In this document: positions 1 through 6,814 of the stretch, piece after piece
How the letters are laid out: each line of letters begins with the position of its first letter
Numbering within the stretch: position 1 is the stretch's first letter
DNA from: JBGPYM01 sp041493205
GTDB taxonomy: Bacteria; Bacteroidota; Ignavibacteria; UBA10030; UBA6906
Direction of reading: 5' to 3'
Length of the DNA stretch: 8,562 nucleotides
NCBI GenBank assembly: GCA_041493205.1
Contig: JBGPYM010000131.1
Coordinates: forward strand, 1-8,562
Position numbers and translations under genes: made by a program
Notes under the pieces: generated by a model
Told to the model about the DNA's origin: nothing
The model's database searches: none
The model's input: only the letters and a program-made list of their open reading frames with translations

Positions 1-2084
1 CGCAACATGTTGGGGGAAGAACAGACGGCACTCGCTGTATCGGCCGTGACCGTTGCAGCCGGGTCACGGAGTGCACCTCCCATAAATCCCATCTCCCCGA
101 TCAGTTCGCCTGTCCCCGGGGTATCCTGCGAAAGCATGACAAGGTGTCCGCCCGAGCCGACCCACCGCGCAAGACGGGCAGCCACTGACGGGGCGTCGCG
201 CAGGAGCATCAGCGCATTCCTATCAAGAACGACTCTGCGGAGGCCGTCCAGGGCCTGGCCGGCAAGACCGGAGGAATCCAGGATGACACACGGTACATGG
301 AGGCGGCGCAATGCATCCACGACGGGGCTGGAGGCAATGCCACTGATCAGACCGACAGGTTCCGAGGTATCGGCCGCCGCTTCAAATTTCCTCGCGAGAA
401 AACGTGCCACCGGCTTGCCGCGGCCTATATGGAGTGCCACCACATGATCCCCCTCCGGCAGACTATCCGCCCAGGAGAGGGCGAGCGTATCGAGAACGAC
501 CGCGTCTTTCCTGAGATTGACGGGCGTGCGCACTTCTCTCGCCACCGAATCTCCCAGCCGCATCGTTCCGCGGTAGACTTCGCGGGAGACGTTCTGGAGG
601 CGGACGAGGAGGCGCTCCCCGTGGGTGACGCGGACGATCGGTGTGAGCAGTTCCACTGACTGGGATGCGCTGAAACGGAACGACAGTTCCCGCCGGAAGG
701 CAAAGTCCCTTGTGCTGACCGAGTCCTTGTGGATTATGATAACGGGGAACTTCACCCGCATCGAAGACGACTCAAGGCCGTCGAGCGACGCCGGCAGATT
801 CGTCTCGATCTGATCCGGGGTGACAATTCTGAATTCGTCCGGAGGATTGACCGGAAAGCGGAACTTGTCGGTTTCGTTGACGATCCAGGTTCCTGACATC
901 GCCGAGGGAAAGATAATCTCGAGTCCGCGGGTCGATGGCGCCTTCACCCCCTCCCCGAACCGCAGGAACACAAGCTGAACGGGAGCGAGGATGCTGTCGC
1001 TTGCCGTATACGGAAAGTCGATGCCGAGCAGGAGACAGCGCAGATCTTCGAGACCCGATTTCCACTGGATGAGGACCCGCCGCTCGGGGCTGGTGACCGG
1101 CGGGCGGGACGGGGCGAATGCCTCCTCGATAGTCCGTCCGGTGCGGACGATAGCCATGAGGGCTTCCTCCACCCTGCGTGCCTGAGCCTCGTTGACCGCC
1201 TTCAGAACTCCCTCCCGGATCGCACTCAGGAGTCGGGTGTACCGGGGGGCTCCGTCCAGCAGCGCCGTCCCGGTTCGCCGCTGAGACGTGACGGCCTGGG
1301 AATACGACCTTGGTCCGCCCTTGTTGTGGAGTGCATACCGGATTCTAAGCGATGCATAGCGCCGTCCCGCCTCTTCGGCGATCTGAGCGGCGTTCTTCTT
1401 CCAGACCGGGTGCACGACCTCACGCTCCGCCCTGGGGACCGAAACCGGGTGCTCACGTTCCGTGAGCACCTGGGCCACGCGCCACGCACCTGTCCCATGC
1501 ACGGGCAGGAGCAGAGAGTCGCCTGCAACGGCTATGCTGCGGAGGAGGAGAGCGCGAAGCACGGAAGGGCGGACAGAATCCCCTTCGTCAATGCGGGTAT
1601 CATGCGCCAGGAGGATGACATCAGGCCGAAGGAGCCGGATCATCCGGACGCACCGCGCCATCACCGTGTCGGGCTGCCAGAGGTGTTCGAGCGCGGCAGG
1701 GTCTTCGACAATACCCACGTCGGGGAGGTTGAGAAAATACGCCTCGCCGCCGATGAGCGTCATCGCTCTGTGCGCTTCTTCCTTCCGCCGCCCGGCGACG
1801 TCATTCGGGAGCTCCCCCTGCAGATCGCTCGGGGTCGATCCCCCGTTTGTCGCATAGGCGCTGATAATCTTTGCGCCGGCGTTCAGGCGCAGCGTCGCAA
1901 GAGTACGGAGATCCTCCTGGCCGGGTTCCGCGGCGACGGAGAGGACGACTGCAGGATTCTTCAGGTCAAGGAGCACCTGGTGGAGTGCGCCCTTCCCTGC
2001 CGGGGGAAAATAGGGCGACTCCTGGGCCGGCGCGCTCCTGAACCCGAGCACGAGCAGGGCGGCGATCAAAATTCTCAAAGTCAT
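1..2084 (-). CDS. Exported PIG-L/LmbE-like protein, probable pseudo-deacetylase (3' end beyond window)
   Basis: Reading the minus strand from the ATG at 2084 gives 694 codons with no stop to the left edge, so the C-terminus is missing. Residues 1-21 form a signal peptide (hydrophobic LRILIAALLVLG, then an Ala-x-Ala site near SAPA-Q). Residues 35-190 match the PIG-L/LmbE deacetylase fold: strand VVLSVAAEPGQE (46-57), a helix with RRKEE (99-103), a FLNLPD segment (117-122) and RPDVILL (153-159). In active members the first motif is AHPDDE, binding zinc and holding the catalytic Asp; here His, Asp, Asp are Glu53, Gly55, Gln56. The later HGHH-type cluster reads GDSVRPS (168-174). Residues 335-570 look like beta-sandwich modules, and 575-670 resemble the amidotransferase/ThuA-like domain found at the end of long PIG-L proteins (WVGSGGHLVML, 641-651). 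Loss of catalysis is inferred; the family call is firm. The start has only a weak GGA (2091-2093) as ribosome site, unlike its neighbours. Confidence -1.
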   Translation of the reverse strand, partial: MTLRILIAALLVLGFRSAPAQESPYFPPAGKGALHQVLLDLKNPAVVLSVAAEPGQEDLRTLATLRLNAGAKIISAYATNGGSTPSDLQGELPNDVAGRRKEEAHRAMTLIGGEAYFLNLPDVGIVEDPAALEHLWQPDTVMARCVRMIRLLRPDVILLAHDTRIDEGDSVRPSVLRALLLRSIAVAGDSLLLPVHGTGAWRVAQVLTEREHPVSVPRAEREVVHPVWKKNAAQIAEEAGRRYASLRIRYALHNKGGPRSYSQAVTSQRRTGTALLDGAPRYTRLLSAIREGVLKAVNEAQARRVEEALMAIVRTGRTIEEAFAPSRPPVTSPERRVLIQWKSGLEDLRCLLLGIDFPYTASDSILAPVQLVFLRFGEGVKAPSTRGLEIIFPSAMSGTWIVNETDKFRFPVNPPDEFRIVTPDQIETNLPASLDGLESSSMRVKFPVIIIHKDSVSTRDFAFRRELSFRFSASQSVELLTPIVRVTHGERLLVRLQNVSREVYRGTMRLGDSVAREVRTPVNLRKDAVVLDTLALSWADSLPEGDHVVALHIGRGKPVARFLARKFEAAADTSEPVGLISGIASSPVVDALRRLHVPCVILDSSGLAGQALDGLRRVVLDRNALMLLRDAPSVAARLARWVGSGGHLVMLSQDTPGTGELIGEMGFMGGALRDPAATVTADTASAVCSSPNML

Positions 2085-2126
2085 GAAATGTCCGGATGAG
2101 CGTTGCAGAAGAGGCGGGAATGCCGG

Positions 2127-2164
2127 AAAACAGAAGAAGGTTGGCAGCAACGCTGCCAACCTTC
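2127..2164 (-). terminator. Rho-independent terminator after the PorV-like gene
   Basis: A perfect 13-bp inverted repeat (2136-2148 with 2152-2164, arm GAAGGTTGGCAGC) encloses a 3-nt loop. On the minus strand it is followed by TTCTGTTTTCC, an adequate U-rich tract. On the plus strand it runs into C-rich sequence, so it works only for minus-strand transcripts. It begins 30 bp after the PorV-like stop codon and should end the upstream transcription unit. Confidence -1.
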
Positions 2165-2194
2165 CCCGGTAAATGACGCTGGAGCCGCAACGAA

Positions 2195-3241
2195 TCAGAA
2201 GCCGACTTTCAGCGTGACGATATTGTTGCCGTCAAAGTACTTCATGTGCCTGAACGCGTAGTCGAATGACAGGTCCAGGTCGCCCACGAGGTAGTGCAGG
2301 CCGGCGCCGACGGTATAGTCATAGATATAACCGTTTTTGCCTTCCAGATCCTTCGTGGCTTCCGGTGAGAACGTGTACCCGCCGCGGATGAAGACGAGAT
2401 TATTAAACCCGTATTCGGCTCCGAGGTTGTACTCGTCGTCCTGGTAGTTGTTGTTCCGGAACATGCCGCCGACGAGGACAGCGTTCTTCTCGTCGAACTT
2501 CCGGGTATAGCCGAGCCCGATCTCGAGGCAGGATGGAAGTTCCGAGGACGCCGCCTGGATCGCATACGTCTGCGTCCCGCGGAGTCCGCTTCCCGCCTGT
2601 GCCGCGACGAGCAGATTCGAGCCGGTGAACTGCATCGAGCCGCCGATATTCTTCACGGCAATGCCCAGATTCAGACCCTGGAGGCCCAGGTTCTGATACT
2701 GGATGCCGAAGTCGAATGCCACGCCCGTTGAGCTCAAGCTCATAATCCGTTCCGTGACCATATTCGCGCTCACCCCGACAGCGATCCTGTCCGTGATCGC
2801 CTTTGCATACGTTGCGCCGAGGGTGATATAGGTCGGGGAGTACTGTTCGCCCGTCCCGTCAGGGAACGACGTTGTCGTTACCGGGATCTTGCCAAAGTTG
2901 ATCGATTTGATGCTGAAGCCAAGGTTACCGAATTCCCCCGCCTTGATGCCTGCAGCACCGTAAATGACGCCGATGTCAGCGATGTAGTTCATGCTGGAGA
3001 GCATGACATCCACCCCGTTGGTCATACGGCCGAGACCCGCAGGGTTCCAGTATATCGCTTCCGCGCCGGTGGCAAAAACCATGCTGGATCCGCCGATGGC
3101 CAGAGTCCGTGCGCCGACGGGGATCAGGAGTTCCTGCGCGCCTGCGGTGCCGATGCGGCTCTTGTTGGCGGCCGTCGCATGCAAAGCGACACCTGCCAGC
3201 AGGGCCAGGCACATCGCTGCCCGCATACATGTGTTCTTCAT
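2195..3241 (-). CDS. PorV/PorQ-family outer-membrane beta-barrel protein
   Basis: The protein has 348 residues. I chose the ATG at 3241 because AAGGAGAG lies 7 nt upstream and a signal peptide follows at once (CMRAAMCLALLAGVALHATA, cut near residue 24). The longer frame from 3376 would overlap the upstream gene and bury the signal peptide. After a short mature N-terminus, PVGARTLAIGG (41-51) and AIYWNPAGL (62-70) are the hallmark of the PorV/PorQ/UPF0164 family, whose barrels relate to FadL-type proteins. Alternating amphipathic strands run to the end, closing with a terminal Phe (TLKVGF), a typical BAM-recognised beta-signal. PorV in the type IX system carries secreted cargo from the translocon to the attachment complex; many paralogues exist in this bacterial group and their individual roles are mostly unknown. 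Lying directly after a gene for a T9SS-type cargo, this copy may serve that cargo (inference). Family confidence is high; the role is less certain. Confidence -1.
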   Translation of the reverse strand: MKNTCMRAAMCLALLAGVALHATAANKSRIGTAGAQELLIPVGARTLAIGGSSMVFATGAEAIYWNPAGLGRMTNGVDVMLSSMNYIADIGVIYGAAGIKAGEFGNLGFSIKSINFGKIPVTTTSFPDGTGEQYSPTYITLGATYAKAITDRIAVGVSANMVTERIMSLSSTGVAFDFGIQYQNLGLQGLNLGIAVKNIGGSMQFTGSNLLVAAQAGSGLRGTQTYAIQAASSELPSCLEIGLGYTRKFDEKNAVLVGGMFRNNNYQDDEYNLGAEYGFNNLVFIRGGYTFSPEATKDLEGKNGYIYDYTVGAGLHYLVGDLDLSFDYAFRHMKYFDGNNIVTLKVGF

Positions 3242-3246
3242 GGAAA

Positions 3247-3254
3247 CTCTCCTT
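3247..3254 (-). promoter_or_regulatory. Ribosome binding site fixing the PorV-like start
   Basis: On the minus strand the bases read AAGGAGAG, with the AGGAG core 7 nt before the ATG at 3241. This supports that start over the upstream in-frame ATG at 3376. Confidence -1.
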
Positions 3255-3288
3255 TCGTTGTCCGAATACTCGTTGCGTTTTTTCCCCA

Positions 3289-3322
3289 CCTTCCGTGCGC
3301 CCGGTCTGGGCGCACGGGAAGG
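3289..3322 (-). promoter_or_regulatory. Intercistronic stem-loop without U-tract
   Basis: In the 94-bp gap between the cargo gene and the PorV-like gene, CCTTCCGTGCGCCC pairs with GGGCGCACGGGAAGG across a 5-nt loop. This gives about 14 bp with one bulged G and a very GC-rich upper stem. On the minus strand it is followed by GGGGAAAAAA and not a U-run, and there is no T-run on the plus strand either, so it does not look like a normal intrinsic terminator. It may stabilise or process the mRNA, or lower expression of the downstream gene (inference). Confidence -1.
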
Positions 3323-3335
3323 CAGGCACGGAATC

Positions 3336-6300
3336 TTACCAGCGATCCAAGTACTGCTGTTCAGGAACGACGCCAAGCTTCAGGATTTTGGTTGATCCGA
3401 GATCGGGCATATCGATGTGGATGATATACATGCCCGCAGCAACCGGGAATCCGGAGTCATTGGTCAGATCCCACTGGAAGAACTGACTCGGGTCACTCTT
3501 CTGCATGGTTCGGACCAGAACGCCCGCGAGGTTGAAGACGCGGACGGTCGCCTTGGCCGGCATGTGGTTAAACGTCACAAACCGGGCGTACTTGTTGATT
3601 TCGAGCGGATTGAACCCGAGGTACGGGTTCGGGAAGACGTTAATCAATGTCACGTCTGCCCGTGCAACATCCGTGCTCTGTGCAACGGTCGGAGCAACAA
3701 TGGTGAACGCATCAGACGGCGTATTCGGCTTGGTGGACGTAATGCGGAACACCGTACCGGTCTGAGGCATTTGCTGTGCATACGTGCCCGAGGCGACAGT
3801 GCCGAAGTTCCAGCCCACGAGCACCTGGCGCCGGATAACATCGGTGCCATCCGTGCCGGTCCCGAGGTACGGGTCCGTCGCGCCTGCGATTGCAGCCTGT
3901 GCGCCGGCAACGACAGCATTGTATCCAGCCTGACCCGGGGTCTTGATGGTCGGCTGTGCCCAGTAGACCCAGTCCGTGAACGGATCGTTGGCGCCGCCCG
4001 AAATGCTGTGCGTCGCGCCGCCACCGCCGTTATCGGCAATGGCAACCGAAGCTGCCGTCAACAGGTTGTATCGCCTGTTGCCGTCGGCGTCGAGGATATT
4101 GGGGAACATCCGGTAGTCATCCGCCGCGTTGGCGGGCGTATTGATACCGATATTCCACAATTCAAACGGGACGTCGATGAGTGTATCGGCATCTCCGGTG
4201 AAATCAGCAGGAAGAAGAGCTTTGCCTCCCGCCGCCGTGAACCGGATTTCGAAGTCGTAGGGCACGATCAGCGGCCACCGCGCACCGCCGTTCGTCACGC
4301 GTGTGACGAAGTTCGCGTAGGTGAGCGGCATGCTGGTCGAGTTCATCCCGGTATGGATACCCCAGCCCTGGGACAGTGTCAGACCAGTGGTCTGCTGTTT
4401 CGTGCCGTCCGGCCGGTCTGCACCGGAGGGGGGAAGCGGGAATCCGCTGCCGTTGAATGCAAACGAGCCGGCTTGCGTCGGGTTGAGTGCACCTCCGGCG
4501 TTCGCAACAACTTCAAAGAACTTGAAGTCGTTCGGCGCGCCGCTGACGCGGAATTCGACACCGTCCACGATGATGGCGCCGGCGTCCGTACCCGACTGGT
4601 CGGTCTGGTTCTTCGCCACGGTGTCAACGACCGTTCCGTGTGTCCGAACAAGGTGCCAGACAGGATTCCCTGCGAGGGTCGCGAAGACGATCTTGTAGGA
4701 GTCGCCCGTGACCGCTGCCGGGTTCACGACGCGTGCCAGCGCTTTACCGTCGCTCGCGCCGGCGTGCGTAATGGACTTCACCGTATCGCCCGCATTCTGC
4801 GTGTACCGTACGCCCGGATTCGTGGTTTGCGGCACTACTTTGAATACCTGCGCCGGAGACTCGAGTGCATGTGTACCGGCGGCCGCGGGCGGATTGGCAT
4901 TGTAGCTGTAGGCGGTCACGGCAAAGTAGTACGGGGTGCCGTCTACCATCGGTGACCCGGTAACCTTGCTCGATTTAAAGTCAATGGAGCGGATGATACC
5001 GTTATCGGTCCCTTTCTGAACCACTTCGATCAGGTTCAGTTGCGTCGCGGGATCGTAGGCCGTATCAGGAATCGCCTGGATTCCGTTCGCAAGGTCAAAT
5101 GTTCCGATCTCAATCTGTCCGTCCGTGGAGGGACCGGGATATTCATAGACCTTATATCCCTCAAAATGGAATCCCTGGTCAGAGCTTCCTTCGGTCTTGG
5201 TGATTCCCGCAGGGCTACCCCACGTGAGGATCACCTCGTTGTTCAGGTTCGCAACGCTGACCACCGGGCTGGGTGGCGGCGCCGGAAGAACGAACAGATT
5301 GTTGTACGCGGACTGCGCCTTATCGTCGACAGCGCGGAGGACCGCGATGCTCGAAAGCCGGTCCGACCCCACGCCGCCAACAAGGGCGACGACGAGTTCC
5401 TGCGTGTCGCCTGGAGCCATGGTGAAAGGCCCGGTGACGAGGCAGATACGCCTGTCCTGAGGGGTAAGGCCGTTAAGTCCATCAACCCATCCTGCGGATC
5501 CGTCGGTCGCCTTGACGGGGTCGCCGTAGAGGCAGAATTTCACCGCCTGGCCGCTGGAGGGATTGCCGGTCGTCGGGTCGATGAACGGAACACCCGAGGG
5601 GGCTGCGGTAGCGTTCATCAGCCGCCACCACTGGATATCGCCTCCAGGTCCCTGGATCGGGTCGGCAAAATTCGCAAAACCCTGGGAGAAGAAGTCGAAT
5701 GTGGTCATCGGGAGGTTTTTTACACCGTACCGGCGCTTCAACCGGAATATGGCGGAATCTCCCGGGGCAGGAACGATCGGGCCCTGGAAGAAGTCGAATC
5801 CGCCTGCCGGTACAGCAACGCCGTACGTAAGATCGGTCAACCCACCGTTATAAATGTATCCGAGACTCCGGCTCGTATCGCATCCGGCATAGTCGTCGCC
5901 GGCATCACCGAGGTCAGGGTCGGACCACTGCACAAGGTGCATCGAGTCGATCGGCGCACCGCTCTTGTTGATAATCAGACTGCTGGCGAAGATCGTCTGA
6001 CCGAGCGCGCCCTTCCGGCGGTACCCCCAGATCGTCCGCCGCATTTCGAGGCCGATCGGAGGAGAACCCGCAAGGTTGTTGGTGATGGCGGCGTTCATGT
6101 CGTTGGAGACGTACCAGAGAGTCTGATCCGCGCCGGGCTGGCCGGGGATATCCTTCGTCGGGTCATACACCCCGTTTGAGTCGAGATCTTTGTAGGGTGC
6201 GCCCAGCGTTGCCGGCCACTCGTTCCAGTCCTTGACGTACTGATCGTAGATGTCCTGGGCCGAGTAGCTTTCATACCGTCCGATAAACGGAATTTCCTCG

Positions 6301-6794
6301 GATTCGATCTTTGCCTGGACTTCCGCGAACGGTGTGCCCGGATTGATATCGGGCCGGATACGGAAAATCCTGTGGAGCGGATCGGTGGAGCTCGCGGCGA
6401 CCGGGTCGGTCGTCAGCGTGCCGTTGGTGACAATCGGCCCGGCCTGGAGGCCGTGCCGGTAGACCGAACCGCCGACTTTGGGCGTTGCTCTCCCCTTGTG
6501 ATACCCGCCCCACACAACGCCGTCTTCGAAAATGACGTGCTTGCCCGTCCCCTTCAGGAACTCGAACCCTTCGTTGTCGGTGCTGAACTTATTGAACGAA
6601 CCGTCACCGTTGTTCGAGTAGTAGTTGAAGACGTTGTTAATCAGAAACGGACGGTACAGATCGTTCGTGTTGGTCTTCTGCGGCCCCTGCGCCTTATCCT
6701 TTTCCGACAGCCCCGCCGGCGCCAGGGAGATACACAGCAGCAGAAGGACGAACAATCCGAAGATTGATTTCATCATTCCCCGTGTGGATTTCAT
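3336..6794 (-). CDS. Large exported protein with T9SS/FlgD-like C-terminal sorting domain
   Basis: The protein has 1152 residues and starts at the ATG at 6794, 8 nt after a strong AGGAGG. Residues 1-27 are a signal peptide (IFGLFVLLLLCISLAPAG); the Cys lacks a good lipobox, so export by signal peptidase I is likelier than lipidation. The N-terminal part (about 45-340) contains GFEFLKGTGKHVIF (76-89), an acidic loop DLDSNGVYDP (203-212) and WSDPDLGDAGDDYAGCDTS (290-308). These are motifs I associate with large uncharacterised secreted proteins of Ignavibacteria and Calditrichota. Residues about 505-655 look like a fibronectin-III module (GYKVYEYPG, then PYYFAVTAYSYN). A region rich in beta structure follows, with VPFELWNIG (875-883). 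Residues 1050-1140 form the FlgD-Ig/T9SS type A-like domain: FPNPYLG, then RVFNLAGVLVRT, then GFPVAAGMYIIHI. No catalytic motif is evident; adhesion, a structural role or ligand capture are all possible. The receptor gene ends 20 bp upstream, so the two are probably cotranscribed. Confidence -1.
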   Translation of the reverse strand: MKSTRGMMKSIFGLFVLLLLCISLAPAGLSEKDKAQGPQKTNTNDLYRPFLINNVFNYYSNNGDGSFNKFSTDNEGFEFLKGTGKHVIFEDGVVWGGYHKGRATPKVGGSVYRHGLQAGPIVTNGTLTTDPVAASSTDPLHRIFRIRPDINPGTPFAEVQAKIESEEIPFIGRYESYSAQDIYDQYVKDWNEWPATLGAPYKDLDSNGVYDPTKDIPGQPGADQTLWYVSNDMNAAITNNLAGSPPIGLEMRRTIWGYRRKGALGQTIFASSLIINKSGAPIDSMHLVQWSDPDLGDAGDDYAGCDTSRSLGYIYNGGLTDLTYGVAVPAGGFDFFQGPIVPAPGDSAIFRLKRRYGVKNLPMTTFDFFSQGFANFADPIQGPGGDIQWWRLMNATAAPSGVPFIDPTTGNPSSGQAVKFCLYGDPVKATDGSAGWVDGLNGLTPQDRRICLVTGPFTMAPGDTQELVVALVGGVGSDRLSSIAVLRAVDDKAQSAYNNLFVLPAPPPSPVVSVANLNNEVILTWGSPAGITKTEGSSDQGFHFEGYKVYEYPGPSTDGQIEIGTFDLANGIQAIPDTAYDPATQLNLIEVVQKGTDNGIIRSIDFKSSKVTGSPMVDGTPYYFAVTAYSYNANPPAAAGTHALESPAQVFKVVPQTTNPGVRYTQNAGDTVKSITHAGASDGKALARVVNPAAVTGDSYKIVFATLAGNPVWHLVRTHGTVVDTVAKNQTDQSGTDAGAIIVDGVEFRVSGAPNDFKFFEVVANAGGALNPTQAGSFAFNGSGFPLPPSGADRPDGTKQQTTGLTLSQGWGIHTGMNSTSMPLTYANFVTRVTNGGARWPLIVPYDFEIRFTAAGGKALLPADFTGDADTLIDVPFELWNIGINTPANAADDYRMFPNILDADGNRRYNLLTAASVAIADNGGGGATHSISGGANDPFTDWVYWAQPTIKTPGQAGYNAVVAGAQAAIAGATDPYLGTGTDGTDVIRRQVLVGWNFGTVASGTYAQQMPQTGTVFRITSTKPNTPSDAFTIVAPTVAQSTDVARADVTLINVFPNPYLGFNPLEINKYARFVTFNHMPAKATVRVFNLAGVLVRTMQKSDPSQFFQWDLTNDSGFPVAAGMYIIHIDMPDLGSTKILKLGVVPEQQYLDRW

Positions 6795-6802
6795 GTGCTA
6801 AA

Positions 6803-6808
6803 CCTCCT
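6803..6808 (-). promoter_or_regulatory. Strong ribosome binding site of the cargo gene
   Basis: A perfect AGGAGG on the minus strand sits 8 nt before the ATG at 6794, inside the 20-bp gap after the receptor stop codon. It selects this Met over two in-frame Met codons seven and eight residues later. Confidence -1.
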
Positions 6809-6814
6809 GGATGA

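Noticed and set aside
7..1185. Several short frames on both strands at the left end
   Set aside because: All are out of register with the 694-codon minus-strand frame that I translated without a stop from 2084 to base 3; they are shadows of it.
1326..2099. 257-codon open frame on the plus strand near the left end
   Set aside because: It is antisense to the PIG-L-like frame, which has a signal peptide and family motifs; the plus-strand product shows no such signals.
3242..3376. Longer start for the PorV-like gene at 3376
   Set aside because: It would overlap the 3' end of the cargo gene, place 45 charged residues before an evident signal peptide, and ignore the AAGGAGAG site just before 3241.
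4291..4310. 8-bp inverted repeat TTCGTCAC/GTGACGAA with 4-nt loop inside the cargo gene
   Set aside because: About one such repeat is expected by chance in a window this long, and it sits in coding sequence without a U-tract.
3417..4955. 512-codon open frame on the plus strand, opposite the cargo gene
   Set aside because: It lies antisense to a gene with a signal peptide, ribosome site and recognisable domains. Its translation is rich in Arg, His and Val with no domain-like pattern, as expected when a GC-rich gene is read on the opposite strand.
5040..6179. 379-codon open frame on the plus strand, opposite the cargo gene
   Set aside because: Same reason: charged, low-hydrophobicity shadow translation without a plausible start region or family motif.
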